DNA of 64,000 bases from Megaustenia siamemsis (Eukaryota; Mollusca; Gastropoda; Stylommatophora; Ariophantidae). Where the stretch lies: the NCBI GenBank assembly GCA_032433765.1, contig JAVIAB010000008.1, positions 44,753,606 to 44,817,605 on the forward strand, in the 5' to 3' direction. How positions within the stretch are numbered: position 1 is the first letter of the stretch; every line of letters starts with the position of its first letter. The notes under the pieces are model-generated. The model did not search any database, was not told where the DNA came from, and worked only from the letters and a program-made list of their open reading frames with translations. A program made the position numbers and the translations under genes. Of this stretch, positions 45,180 to 56,661 are shown one piece after another.

Positions 45180-45357
45180 GGGTCTTCCCGGGTGGGGTCG
45201 GGGACATATAGGTCAGGGCAATTCAGGTCGCTTGTCCCCGCGAGGTTTGCGGGTCAAAGGTTTTACTTCACACCTGACAGAAGAAACGTTTAACTTTACG
45301 GGGATTTGAACCCGCGTTCTTCTGGTTTGGAGTACGACGAGTTATCGATTCGGCTCA
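45180..45357 (-). mobile_element. SINE P, tRNA-Trp-like head, antisense
   Basis: On the minus strand, GAGCCGAATCGATAACTCGT, then GTACTCCAAACCAGAAGAAC and CGCGGGTTCAAATCCCCG. The CTCCAAA anticodon loop and the following AGAAG resemble tRNA-Trp; GGGTTCAAATCCC is a B box. The downstream body (45180-45298) is not shared in the window. It is not a functional tRNA: the acceptor stem is not closed. Confidence 0.6.
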
Positions 45358-45575
45358 TCATCATCCAGTGCCGTCTCCACATTCAAGGTTGGCTACTATG
45401 GCTATCGAAGGTTGACAACGATGATTATCGAAGATTGATTACGATGACTATCGAAGGTTGACTACCATGGCCATAGAAGGTTGGCTACCACGGCTATAGT
45501 AAGATGGCTACCATGGCTATAGAAGGTTGGTTTCCATAGCTATCGAAGCTTGTCTACCATGGCTATCAATTCGGC
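45355..45575. repeat. Degenerate about 28-bp array derived from the LINE D 3' end
   Basis: It begins with the D tail complement CATCATCATCCAGTGCCGTC TCCACATTCAAGG and then repeats GGTTGGCTACCATGGCTAT and CGAA variants about 7 times. TGGTAGCCAACCTTCGATG is a fixed part of every D copy. Confidence 0.75.
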
Positions 45576-46340
45576 CACCAGCTCTCATACCCATGGACTA
45601 TGTTCATCTCTAAATTCAGAACGTTAAAAGAAACTACAACGACATGTTTATTACACTTTTTTCTTAATTAAATAGCATTAACATAAATTGTGGAAAATGT
45701 TAAACACTCAGTATGAGATACTTTGTACGTCACACCTAAGGAATTCGATGACGTCAGATTTCGATAATGACACGCCACAATGGAGTCTAATTGCGCAATC
45801 ACAATATTTGTGTTTCCCTAAAATTATACAACTTTTGCAACTAATGAGTTCTTTACTTTGCCACTTCCTATTCAATACAAAATATAATATTAAATATTGT
45901 ATGAGCACATTTAAATATTCCTCAATTTAAAATAGGCTTTAGTGTATACATCCTTTATTTAAATTAGAGCCAAAATTAGCGCCATTAAAATAAATTATTT
46001 GTTTGCAAATAAAATACCTGAGACACTTAGTGCCAAGTTGTAAATGCCACTAAGGTTTAGCCCAGTCTGTGCAAAATATAATCATCACGTTCTGCCGTTG
46101 AATCGATTGTCATTTGTGAGCATTCGTGTAGACACAGAATCTGCACATAAACAGACACGTATTGACATCATAAAGCTTGCCACTTTTCCAAAAATCCAAA
46201 AAGGCGTCGTTCCTTGAGTTGGTTCCGATCACGTGTTTAACTTACTCGAAACTCATGGCTGCTAAACACAATAGTTTACCTGTTTTGCAGTTATTTAACT
46301 TTTATTTGTTTATGCCATTATATGTTTTCAATATGGTGTT
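45576..46340. other. AT-rich, no gene seen
   Basis: Frames of 60-80 codons without motifs. No shared repeat family. Confidence 0.35.
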
Positions 46341-46345
46341 ATGTA

Positions 46346-46678
46346 AAGGTAAAGGTAACGTACGAGACTTGAACCGGCCTCTTAGCACGCGAGTTTACAC
46401 CCATATGTGCTCGGCCGCCTATCCAGAAATGTTCGGAGATTTCTGTTTAGTGTCGCCTCAAGCATTGAAACTCAGATGCGAGGCGACATTCCTCACCTTC
46501 CCAGGGTAATACCCTGGTACCCATTTCTGCCAACGGTTGGGTCGACCGTGGGGGTATTTTTTATATATTTTCCAACCACAAGCACAATTCACACTGCTCC
46601 CAGCGGGAATCGAACACGAGTTGTCCGAACGTTGGTAGTCCATCGGGTGGTTTTCCCCAACTAGGCTACCAGGTCCCC
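46346..46678 (-). mobile_element. SINE N, tRNA-derived, antisense
   Basis: Minus strand starts GGGGACCTGGTAGCCTAGTT (A box TAGCCTAGTTGG) and carries CTCGTGTTCGATTCCCG (B box) about 60 bases later. The body follows and the 3' end is GTACGTTACCTTTACCTTT. ATGGTGTTAT (46333-46342) and ATGATGTTAT (46679-46688) may be the target-site duplication. Only copy in the window. Confidence 0.8.
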
Positions 46679-46796
46679 ATGATGTTATATGTTAATGTAA
46701 AAAGCTTAGAATATTTATATATATGTACAATTTGTGCTGATGCGGATTTTTATTAGCCGAGCTAGGCCAGTTATAATAAGTCCGGTTAATCGAGTT

Positions 46797-47325
46797 CATC
46801 GAAATAATGTTCGGAATGCGATAATGATGACCCGCAAATAGCTCAATAACACAATGTTCGGAATGCGATAATGATGACCCGCAAATAGCTCAATAACTAA
46901 TGTTCGGAATGCAATAATGATGACCCGCAAATAGCTCAATAACTCAATTTTTCGGAATGCAGTAATGATGACCCGCAAAAAGCTCAATAACTCAATGTTC
47001 GGAATGCAATAATTATGACCTGCAAATAGCTCAATAACTCAATGTTCGGAATGCAATAATGATGACCCGCAAATAGCTCAATAACTCAATGTTCGGAATG
47101 CAATAATGATGACCCGCAAATAGCTCAATAACTCAATGTTCGGAATGCAATAATGATGACCCACAAATAGCTCAATAACTCAATGTTCGGAATGCAATAA
47201 TGATGACCCGCAAATAGCTCAATAACTCAACGTTCGGAATGCAATAATGATGACCCGCAAATAGCTCAATAACTCAACGTTCAGAATGCAATAATGATGA
47301 CCCACAAATAGCTCAATAACTCAAT
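46797..47325. repeat. 47-bp tandem repeat, about 11 units
   Basis: Unit TGTTCGGAATGCAATAATGA, TGACCCGCAAATAGCTCAAT, AACTCAA. Confidence 0.95.
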
Positions 47326-47352
47326 CGAGTTCTTCTGTAGTTGTAGTTGTAT

Positions 47353-47768
47353 TTAGACGAAGGCCCCGATATCAATGCAAGCGAATTAAAATCCGTAATT
47401 GCACCACCCGTATCAGTGGAGTCTTCCGAATTAACATCTCATCTTATTGAAGGATCCAAGCAAGAAAGTCTGCTGCAGGCCCCATCATAGGAGCCACAGC
47501 ACACGCCAAAAGACATGGCGTAGCCGCACCGAAAGTGAACGCAACTATCTGTCCTTCGTCATGTGATATCATCATTCATCGTAAGCAATCGGAATATCGA
47601 AACACGATCCAAATGAAAACCACAACTCACGGTATGCACAAGGCACTAAACTCAGTAGCTCCCACAGTAAGCCGGACTTGAAATATAAAACAACTGAAAC
47701 AAGGAACAATTTTTCTGACAGAGCCTCAACGGTTCCTGTCGCTTATCCGTCATATTGACCGGTAGTCC
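47353..47768 (-). mobile_element. Retroelement family C, diverged, antisense
   Basis: TAGACGAAGGCCCCGATATC to ATCCGTCATATTGACCGGTA. It has more substitutions than the other C copies and an insertion TTGAAGGATCCAAGC near 47450, so it is older. Confidence 0.75.
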
Positions 47769-47996
47769 CTAGTTCTTCGGTAATTTATATTACTGTGGTT
47801 TTGAAAATGAAATTCAAAGACCACCCATACATTTCCAGGAAAATTATTTACAAAAATAATAAAGCGGGTAATTTTGAGCTGTTTTAAAAGAATTGGATAG
47901 AGTCCAACATCCAAATGCGACTGTCTGTTATTCAAATATCAAAACAGAAAATTCATTGAATTTTAATGAATTTTGCATCACAGAAAACATATTTTT

Positions 47997-48221
47997 GATT
48001 GTTTACGATGAATGATGAAACAGATGGTTGTGTTTACTTTCTGTGCGGTTTCGCCTTATGTCTTTTGGCGTGTGCTGAGACTGCTATGATGGGGACTACA
48101 GCTACCTTTTTTTGTTTGGGAGATGAGATAGTATTTTGGATGATTCCACTGTTACGGGCTGTTGAGCAATTATGAATTTTAATTCGTTTGCCGTTATACC
48201 GGGGCCTACCATAACCATAGC
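47997..48221 (+). mobile_element. Retroelement family C, 5'-truncated, sense
   Basis: TTTACGATGAATGATG to CCTACCATAACCATAGC. CATATTTTT at 47988-47996 and 48222-48230 looks like its target-site duplication. Confidence 0.75.
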
Positions 48222-48539
48222 CATATTTTTTAAAACATATTATTTGTAACATTCCTGAGTAATTTCTTTTTAAATGAGAAAACTGTTAGTGTGTATTTTG
48301 TGTCTATGTGGCGAATAGGAGAATTTTGGTTCATTTTTTTAAAGTGGGCCATAACAATTAATTGAAATAATATGGTATGCTTTGAAGGGTCTGAGGCAAT
48401 CAGCAGAAGCTGGGCTGAAAGTTGTCAGTGATTCATAGTTGACTGTTTGTGTCGTTATCAGGGAACCAGAGCTGATTGAGAGAGTAATTCTCCTTCCCGC
48501 AGTGGCTCTGAAACAGATTGATCAGCGTAGTCAGGTGAA

Positions 48540-48720
48540 AAAAAAGTGATCCAAGAGGGAACGCAGCTCGATACCTCAAATGATCTGCTGGAGTCGGATG
48601 TACAGGTTAACAAGAGGGAATGCAGCTCGATACCTAAAATGATCTGCTGAAGTCGGATGTACTGGTTAACAAAAGGGAATGCAGCTCGATACCTAAAATG
48701 ATCTGCTGGAGTCGGATACT
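48540..48720. repeat. About 59-bp tandem repeat, 3 units
   Basis: Unit includes GAGGGAATGCAGCTCGATAC, CTAAAATGATCTGCTGGAGT and CGGATGTACTGGTTAACAA. Confidence 0.9.
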
Positions 48721-48824
48721 GGGCAAAGGGGCGTAGATATATGTTACTGCATGAATTGCAACGATTAGCACCTAAAGCCACTTCAAGTCCTTTTAAAAAC
48801 AGGGAGGTGTGATTGTAAGTCGAA

Positions 48825-49225
48825 CGTAGAGGAAGAAAGGAAGATGAAGGAGAAGAGAGTGAAGAAAAAAGAGAAGAGGATGAAGAGGAAGAGGATAAAG
48901 AATAGGATGGAGGAAAGTATGAAGAAGAAAAAATGATGTAGGAGAAAAAGGAGAGGAAGAAGAAGAAGAAAAAAGGAAAAATACGAAAAAATGAGAAGAG
49001 GAAGAAGAGATGAAGTAAAGGATTAAGAAGGAGAAGGAGAAGAGGTTGAAGGAGACGAGGAAGAATGAGAAGAGAAAAGAGGAGAGGAGAAAGAAGAAAA
49101 TGAAGGAGAAGTAGAGGATGAAAGAGAAAAAGATGAAGAAAAGGAAGAAGGAAATGAGGAAGAAGAAAAGACGAAAATTGAGTAAAAGTTGAAAGGAAAG
49201 AGGAGGACGTCGATGAAGGAGTAGA
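48825..49225 (+). repeat. About 400-base purine (GA) tract
   Basis: Almost only A and G on the plus strand, built on GAAGAG/GGAGAA blocks with occasional T. Could form triplex DNA. It begins GTCGAACGTAGAGGAAGAAA, loosely like the LINE G 3' end, but the match is too weak to assert. Confidence 0.9.
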
Positions 49226-49554
49226 AGTAAATATAATTATAATCAAAAGTTAATCTCGTGGTCAGCCATGAGTTATTTAACACTGTTACTTGGTATTCAC
49301 GATGTACAGGATGTCGTTGACTGACGTATTAGACGCCACATTAGGGTATAACTGAATGGAAACATGCTGAGCAAACAGGTCTTTTGTTGAAAATCTTCAT
49401 TTTTGTTTCGTTGCTAGCTACACGAATGTTTACATGACTTATTCATAGACATCTATTCTATATCAGAAAAAGAAACTGGGGGAGTCTGGCATCAGATCAT
49501 AACACGTGGAAAACAAAAATAATAAGGGAAAAAAAAACGAAACATCGACATTGG

Positions 49555-49632
49555 AGGAAAAAATGATGTTAAAATCAGAGGAAAAAATGATGTTAAAATC
49601 AGAGGAAAAAATGATGTTAAAATCAGAGGAAA
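49555..49632. repeat. 24-bp repeat, 3 units
   Basis: GAGGAAAAAATGATGTTAAA plus ATCA repeated three times. Confidence 0.9.
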
Positions 49633-49649
49633 AATGCGTAGGAGATTGT

Positions 49650-50432
49650 ACAGTATCTTCCTTATTTTTTTTGGAAAGCTGCTTTTGTCTGAGCTGTTCT
49701 GCATCTCACCTCTGTTGTACATCTACCATCTGAAGTTAACATTGTTCACAGATATTAAAATGCATTTACCTGTTTTAAATCATCATTATCAAGTACCATG
49801 CTTGCTGGCGCAGGTGATCATGTCTGTCCACAACTTCGATCTTGAGTTATTTATCCTTTCTGTTCTTTACCTTCTACTACGTCATTTCTTAAGCTGTCTG
49901 GTATCTTTACTCTTTGCTTCCATCTATCTCTTCGTCCCTCAATTTTCCCAGTTGTTGCAATATATTTCAGCTGTTCCCTTCTCATAACATGGCCAAAAAA
50001 TGATGCTTGTTTCTTCCTAGTATGGGATATTAGCGCTCTTTTTGCTTTGGTCTTTTTCATAACGTTTTCATTGCTCTTTTTAGCGCCCATGGTATTCTCA
50101 ATATTATTCTGTAAAACCACATTTCTACAGCCTCCAGTGATTTTTTTGTCTGTTGTTCTATTCTGTCCATGATTCACATCCATATGTTAAGACTGGTTCT
50201 ACATAACGTTTAAGCACTCTTTTTCTTGTTACTTTTGTCAAAAATGGATTGCACTGCATCTTCCTACTTTTTTAGGAAGTTGCTTTTGCGTGATCTATTC
50301 AGCACCTCACCTCTGGTGCACATCTACCATCTGAGGTCAACATTGCTCACAATATATTTAAATTCATTTACCTGTTTTAATATTGTTCCCACTTGTCTTT
50401 ATTATGCATTTCGGTGACGTCTTATTCTTTTT
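49650..50432 (-). mobile_element. Two family B LINE pieces, antisense, in tandem
   Basis: The piece 49650-49775 is the thumb region complement (CATCTACCATCTGAAGTTAA). The larger piece 49782-50432 restarts at the (GAT)n tail and runs back through 'SLRNDVV', 'MRREQLKYIATTGKIEGRRD' and 'RCTRGEVLNRSRKSNFLKK'-like thumb sequence. So the second B inserted with its tail against the first. Confidence 0.8.
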
Positions 50433-50439
50433 CTTTGCA

Positions 50440-50950
50440 GGCTAATTGACATTTGTAATGACCCATTGCACCAGGCATGTAGCGTCTGCAACCTGCAAAT
50501 GAATGGGTAATTATGAATGGCTCATTACATAGATCATGTTGCGTGGACGAGCTAGAGAAATTGCCCATGTTTTATTCTTTTAGAGAAGTAATGGAGAGTG
50601 GGGAGTGCCGGAGTGGTAATGATTACGTTGAAGTTATGAAACAATACACAAACTATCTTGCTGTCTCTATTTTTTTATTTGTTTCAGTTTGGAAACTACA
50701 GCTAGACGATTTACTGAAGATTTCGATAGAATGGAATGACTCTAGTCTTGATAATATAAAATTCGGATAATCAAAAATTGGTAAATTATTATGTTAGCGT
50801 CATATATTAAAGGTACCTCCCCTGGGACAAAATGTCAGTGTTTCTCAAATACTAACAAAAAATATCTATATGTTCGTCAATGTTCATCACTAACTCATTT
50901 TATTTTCGGGTTAGTAACCTAGGAGATTATTGCTTCAATACTTCGAGCAT
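50440..50950. other. No supported feature
   Basis: One 85-codon plus-strand frame (50513-50770) has no recognisable motif and no repeats; coding cannot be excluded. Confidence 0.35.
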
Positions 50951-50954
50951 CTGA

Positions 50955-51830
50955 GTAGCAGAATGAAGCTGAATGAAGCTGAATGAAACTGAATAAAGCT
51001 GAATGAAACTGAATAAACCTGAATGGAGCTGAATGAAAATGAATAAAGCTGAATGAAGCTGAATGTAGCTTAAAAGATCTGGATAAAGCTGAATGAAACT
51101 GAAAAGATCTGAATAAAGCTGAATGAAACTGAAAGGAGCTGAATAAAGCTGAATGAAACTGAAAAGATCTGAATAAAGCTGAATAAACCTGAATGGAGCT
51201 GAATGAAAATGAATAAAGCTGAATGCAACTGAAAAGATCTGAATAAAGCTGAATAAACCTGAATGGAGCTGAATGAAAATGAATAAAGCTGAATAAAACT
51301 CAAAAGAGCTGGATAAAGCTGAATGGAGCTGAATGAAACTGAATAGAGCTGAATAAAGTTTAATGAAACTGAATAAAACTGAACGAAGCCGAATGAAGCT
51401 GAATGAAACTGAATAACGCTAAATGAAGCTGAATGAAACTGAATAACGCTAAATGAAGCTGAATGAAACTGAATAACGTTAAATGAAGCTGAATGAAACT
51501 TAATAACGCTAAATGAAACTGAATAAAGCTCAATAAAGAAAATGAAACAGAATAAAGCTAAATAAAACTGAATACCGCTAAATGAAACTGAATAAAGCTG
51601 AATGAAGCTGAATAAAGCAGAATGAAACTGAATAAAGCTAGCTAAGCTGAATTAAACTGAATAAAGCTGAATAAAACTGAATAAATCTGAATAAAGCTGA
51701 ATGAAGCTGAATGAAACTGAATAAAGCTGAACGAAGCTGAATGAAACTGAATGAAGCCGAATGAAGCTGCATCAAAGTGAATCAAGCTGAGTGAGGCGGA
51801 ATACAGCTGAATGAAACTGAATGAAAAAGT
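50955..51830. repeat. 10-bp tandem repeat, about 87 units
   Basis: CTGAATGAAA, CTGAATAAAG and GCTGAATGAA variants in mixed order. Higher-order blocks of 50-60 bases (for example CTGAATAACGCTAAATGAAG near 51411-51490) are visible. Confidence 0.93.
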
Positions 51831-51983
51831 GAATGGTTTATGAACAAGCAAGTGTGATAAACGATGCCGTTATCGTTGCTGATGAGTACATTTATTGCTT
51901 TATCACAAAGCAATGTCATTAGAAAAGTTTCGAAGTACTAATGGATTCTGTCACGCGGGATAGCAAAAATGTTGGTCACATAT

Positions 51984-52712
51984 CATCATCAAGTACCGGG
52001 CCTGCTGGATGATAGGTGATCATGTCTCTCCATAATTTTCGATCTCGGCAGTTATTTATCATTTCTGTTGTTGACCTTCTGCCAAGCCATTCTCTTAAAG
52101 TAAAGTAAAGTACCCCCGTCACGCCAAGTGGTGTATAGGGAAATATGGTGTTAGTGACTCTATATTTTACAGACCTTCAGCACATGATTTTTGAGGTAAT
52201 GTGGTCGGTATTACGCCCGTGCTGCTTTACTTTCCCAGAAAAAAATCAGGTACCCATTTAAGGCTGGGTGAACCTGGAAGCCGTCGGTTGGGATCGAACC
52301 CTACCCCTTGTCCTTTGTAGTCCAGTTCACTAACCACTGAGCTTTCGCGGCTCCCCATTCTCTTAAGCTGCCTGGTATTTTTTCTCTTTGCTTCCCTCTG
52401 TCTCTTCGTCCCTCAATTATTTCCAGTTATTACAATATATTCCAGTTGTTCTCTTCCCATTACATGGCCAAAAAAGTGATGATTGTTTCTTCCTAATATT
52501 GGAAATTAGCTCTCTTTTTGCTTTGGCCTCTTTCAGAACGTTTTCATTATACTTCTTAGCTGTCCATGGTATTCTCAACATTCTTCTGTAATACCACATT
52601 TCTACAGATTCCAGTGATTTTCTTGTTTGTTGTCATATTGTCCATGATTTACATCCATATGTTAAGACTGACTCTACATAACATTTAAGAACTCTTTCTC
52701 TTGTTTCGATTG
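51984..52712 (-). mobile_element. LINE family B 3' end, split by SINE A
   Basis: TGGTCACATAT stands exactly at 51973-51983 and 52713-52723, the target-site duplication. Within, the minus strand gives 'RRMLRIPWTAKKYNENVLKE' and 'AKRELISNIRKKQSSLFW'. The SINE at 52099-52354 splits CCATTCTCTTAAG. Confidence 0.92.
52099..52354 (-). mobile_element. SINE family A, full length, nested in LINE B
   Basis: Flanked by CCATTCTCTTAA at 52087-52098 and 52355-52366. Tail, body, B box complement GGATCGAACCC and A box complement ACTAACCACTGAGCTTTCG are all present. Confidence 0.93.
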
Positions 52713-53029
52713 TGGTCACATATACAAGAAGGAAAACTGTAATAATTGTGTTAATCATCCAGAAAAGAATCAACGTAAGTTATCAGGGTATATTCTAAGC
52801 AAATGTGGCATTGAGAATATAAATACATACTAACCTTACTCGTATGGCAAATTGGTTATTATCCGAGGAAAAATACAAAGTTATTTGATAGCAATTTAAT
52901 GACCCAGAAGATGAAAAAAAATTTCACTTAGTGATAAAATGGTGGACGGTGATAAGTTGTGGTTGGTAGAAACGATTTGAGCTGAGAGATAAAAAAGATG
53001 TCATTGGAGATCCTTATTTGTGGTGTGGC

Positions 53030-53030
<1 letters not shown>

Positions 53031-53071
<41 letters not shown>

Positions 53072-53115
53072 TGAAAGAGAGAGTGTGTGAGAGAGAGAGG
53101 GAGAGTGAGAGGGGG
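53031..53115. repeat. (GA)n microsatellite
   Basis: GAGAGA run with GTGAAAG and GTGTGT interruptions. Confidence 0.93.
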
Positions 53116-53289
53116 AGGAAGAGACAGAAACAGGGAAAAGAGATTGGATTTGAGCGAACAAGTTATACTCAAAGAGAAATGATAAAAAAGAAAGTCAGAC
53201 AATTAGATCGTGTACTGACGGGGACATTATTGCCATGAGGGGGCTTTTGTCTGGAGGAGAAGTGTTGACGAAAGGAGAATCTAAGATTG

Positions 53290-54960
53290 AGAGGAAGGTG
53301 TAGTAATGGGAGATCGGGCGCTGAAGGAAGGTGTAGTGATGGGGGATTGGGCGCTTAAGGAAGGTGTAGTGATGGGATATTGGGCGCTGAAGGAAGGTGT
53401 AGTAATGGGAGATGGGGCGCTGAAGGAAGGTGTAGTTATGGGAGATGGGGCGCTGAAGGAAGGTGTAGTAATGGGAGATCGGGCGCTGAAGGAAGGTGTA
53501 GTGATGGGAGATGGGGCGCTGAAGGAAGGTGTAGTGATGGGAGATGGGGCGCTGAAGGAAGTGTAGTAATGGGGGATGGGGCGCTGAAGGAAGGTGTAGT
53601 GATGGGAGTTTGGGCGCTGAAGGAAGGTGTAGTGATGGGGATTGGGCGCTGAAGGAATATGTAGTGATGGGTGATCGGGCGCTGAAGGAAAGTGTAGTGA
53701 TGGGGGATTTGGCGCTGAAGGAAGGTGTAGTGATGGGAGATTGGGCGCTGAAGGAAGGTGTAGTGATGGGGGATTGGGCGCTGAAGGAATGTGTAGTGAT
53801 GGGAGATCGGGCGCTGAAGGAAGGTGTAGTGATGGGGGATTTGGCGCTGAAGGAAGGTGTAGTGATGGGAGATGGGGCGCTGAAGGAAGGTGTAGTAATG
53901 GGAGATGGGGCGCTGAAGGAAGGTGTAGTAATGGGAGATTGGGCGCTGAATGAAGGTGTAGTAATGGGAGATGGGGCGCTGAAGGAAGGTGTAGTGATGG
54001 GAGGTGGGGCGCTGAAAGAAGGTGGAGTGATTGGAGATGGATCGCTGAAAGAAGGTGTAGTGATAGGAGATTGGCCGCTCAAAATGAGTGAATGTATAGT
54101 GATGGAAGATGGGGCTCTGAAGGACGGTGTAGTGATGGGAGATCTGGCGCTCAAAATGAGGGAATGTGTTGTGATGGGAGATGTGGCGCTGAAGGAAGAT
54201 TCAGTAATGGAAGATGGGGCGCTAATAGTGATGGAAGGTGTAGTGATGGGAGACGGAGCGCTCAAAGTAAGTGAAGGTGTAGTGAAGGGAGATAGGGCGC
54301 TGCAGGAATGGTGTAGCGATGGAGAGCTCAAAGTGAGGGAAGCTGTAGTGATGGCAGATGGGGAGGTGAAGGAAGGTGTAATGATGGGATATGGGGCGCT
54401 GAAGGAAGGTGTAGTGAAAGGAGATGGGGCACCCAAAGTGAGGGAAGGCGTAATGATGGGAAATGAGGCACTGAAGGAAGGTGTAGTGATGGAAGATGGG
54501 GCGCTGAAGGATGGTGTAGTGATGGAAGATGGGGAGCTGAAGGAAGGTGTAGTGATAGGAGGTGGGGCGGTCAAAATGAGGGAAGGTGAGGTGATAGGAG
54601 ATGGGGCGCTGAAGGAAGGTGTAGTGATGGAAGATGGGGCGCTGAAGGAAGGTGTAGTGATGGAAAATGGGGCGCTGAAGGAAGGTGTAGTGATGGGAGA
54701 TGGGGCGTTAAAAGTGATGAAAGGTGTTGTGATGGGAGATGAGGCGCTCAAAGTAAGGGACGATATAAGGATGGGAGATGGGGCGCGGAAGGAAGGTGTA
54801 GTGATGGGAGATTGGGCGCTGAAGGAAGGTGTTGTGATGGGAGATGAGGCGCAGAAAGAATGTGTTGTAATGGACAATAAAGGGCTGAAGGAAGGTGTAG
54901 TGATGGGAGCTGGGGCGCTCAAAGTGAGGAAAGGTGTAATGATGGAGCTGAAACGCTGAA
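53290..54960. repeat. 33-bp minisatellite, about 50 units
   Basis: Unit CTGAAGGAAGGTGTAGTGAT plus GGGAGATGGGGCG. Eleven codons per unit leave both strands open, giving readings such as 'ALKEGVVMGDG' and 'SPITTPSFSAP'. Units become more diverged toward the middle (54000-54600), with CTCAAAATGAGGGAA variants. Confidence 0.95.
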
Positions 54961-54964
54961 GGAA

Positions 54965-56095
54965 GAAACACACCTTCCTCTCGTCCATTGTTTCTTAAAC
55001 ACACCTTCCTCTCATCTTTTGTTTCTTACATACACTTTCCTCTCGTCTATTGTATCGTACACCTTTCTCTCGTGCATTGTATCTTACACATACCTTCCTC
55101 TCGTCCATTGTATCTTACACATACCTTCTTCTCGTCTATTGTATCTTACACATACCTTCCTCTCGTCCATTGTATCTTACACACACCTTCTTCTCGTCTA
55201 TTGTATCTTACACATACCTTCCTCTCGTCCATTGTATCTTACACATACCTTCTTCTCGTCTATTGTATCTTACACATACCTTCCTCTCGTCCATTGTATC
55301 TTACACATACCTTCTTCTCGTCTATTGTATCTTACACATACCTTCCTCTCGTCCATTGTATCTTACACATACCTTCCTCTCGTCCATTGTATCTTACACA
55401 TACCTTCCTCTCGTCCATTGTATCTTACACATACCTTCCTCTCGTCCATTGTATCTTACACATCCCTTCCTCTCGTCCATTGTATCTTACACATACCTTC
55501 CTCTCGTCCATTGTATCTTACACATACCTTCCTCTCGTCCATTGTATCTTACACATACCTTCCTCTCGTCCATTGTATCTAACACATACCTTCCTCTCGT
55601 CTATTGTATCTTACACATACGTTGCTCTCGTCTATTGTATCTTACACATACCTTCCTCTCGTCCATTGTATCTTACACATACCTTCCTCTCGTCCATTGT
55701 ATCTTACACATACTTTCCTCTCGTCCATTGTATCTTACACATACCTTCCTCTCGTCTATTGTATCTTACATACACCTTCCTCTCGTCTATTGTATCGTAC
55801 ACATACCTTCCTCTCGTCCATTGTATCTTACACACACCTTCCTCTCGTCCATTGTATCTTACACACACCTTCCTATCGTCTATTGTTTCTTACACACACC
55901 TTCCTATCGTCTATTGTATCTTACACACACCTTCCTCTCGTCTATTGTATTTTACATACACTTTGCTCTCGTCTATTATATTTTACACCTTCCTCTCGTC
56001 CATTATTTCTTAAACACACCTTCCTCTCGTCTTTTGTATATGAAACAATTTCTTCCTTTCGTCTATTGTATCTTACACACCTTTTCCCTCTCGTT
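54965..56095. repeat. 31-bp minisatellite, about 36 units
   Basis: Unit CTTACACATACCTTCCTCTC plus GTCCATTGTAT. Its complement contains GAGGAAGGTGTGTAAGATAC, which shares GGAAGGTGT with the adjacent 33-bp array, in opposite orientation. Edge units are more diverged. Confidence 0.95.
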
Positions 56096-56454
56096 TAACT
56101 TGAACTACGCTCTAAAAAATTATCTTCTCTAGATCATTATGTAGTTTTACATGAACATAAAAAAAAAACATTTTATCTTCTTTGTTTTTATGTTCTTTAT
56201 CAACCAATTTCCTAGAATTGTAAGCTCTTTTAAAAACTAACATGTTTGCTCTTTCATCCATCCTTGGTATTGTACGTAATATTATAAACACTTGCATTCA
56301 AAGGCATTAGTGCAATTCCATCAGATCTATCTATTGTTAATGTATCATAGTCGTGTGCCACTGTATGGAAAATGTACATGGTAAAAACCTACCTTCATCT
56401 GCTATATCAGTTTCTTGCCATGTGTTGTGCTGCTGTTTTAATTCTACAATAACT
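56096..56454. other. No supported feature
   Basis: AT-rich; no shared repeat family. Confidence 0.35.
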
Positions 56455-56505
56455 ATGCTCTCGACGCTGAAAGGCAAATGAGGAAGGAAAGACGAAGAAT
56501 ATATG
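56455..56505 (+). mobile_element. LINE family G 3' stub
   Basis: CTCTCGACGCTGAAAGGCAA ATGAGGAAGGAAAGACGAAG: the G 3' end with an unexpanded tail. Confidence 0.75.
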
Positions 56506-56660
56506 GGCTCAGTCTTCCTTTGATCTTCTTAATAGTTTTCCCATCGTTTGTTTTCAATGAGCCAAGATATTCAAAATTATGGACACTATTTGTCTGTTAA
56601 TAAGTACATCGATTTTCATATCTGACTCATAATGGGTGTCAAGGCAATCTCGTAGGGATG
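56506..56660 (-). mobile_element. LINE RT thumb fragment, antisense
   Basis: Minus strand reads approximately 'FEYLGSLKTNDGKTIKKIKG', the usual region after the RT palm. Family not assigned. Confidence 0.55.
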
Positions 56661-56661
56661 T

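Noticed and set aside
45299..45357. tRNA-Trp gene on the minus strand
   Set aside because: The anticodon-loop-like CTCCAAA and B box are there, but the acceptor stem and D arm are not complete; better read as a SINE head.
46407..46664. 85-residue frame containing SGNRTRV
   Set aside because: It lies wholly within SINE N, antisense to its tRNA head; such peptides are common SINE translation artefacts.
49506..49733. 75-residue frame with EEKMMLKS repeats
   Set aside because: Short 24-bp repeat running into an antisense LINE B piece.
53195..54988. 597-residue SPITTPSFSAP protein and the opposite 449-residue ALKEGVVMGDG protein
   Set aside because: Both strands of the same 33-bp array are open; no signal peptide, start context or non-repeat domain supports either.
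54988..56132. Long YLTHTFLSSIVS repeat proteins resembling membrane helices
   Set aside because: Open in three plus-strand frames at once because of the 31-bp repeat.
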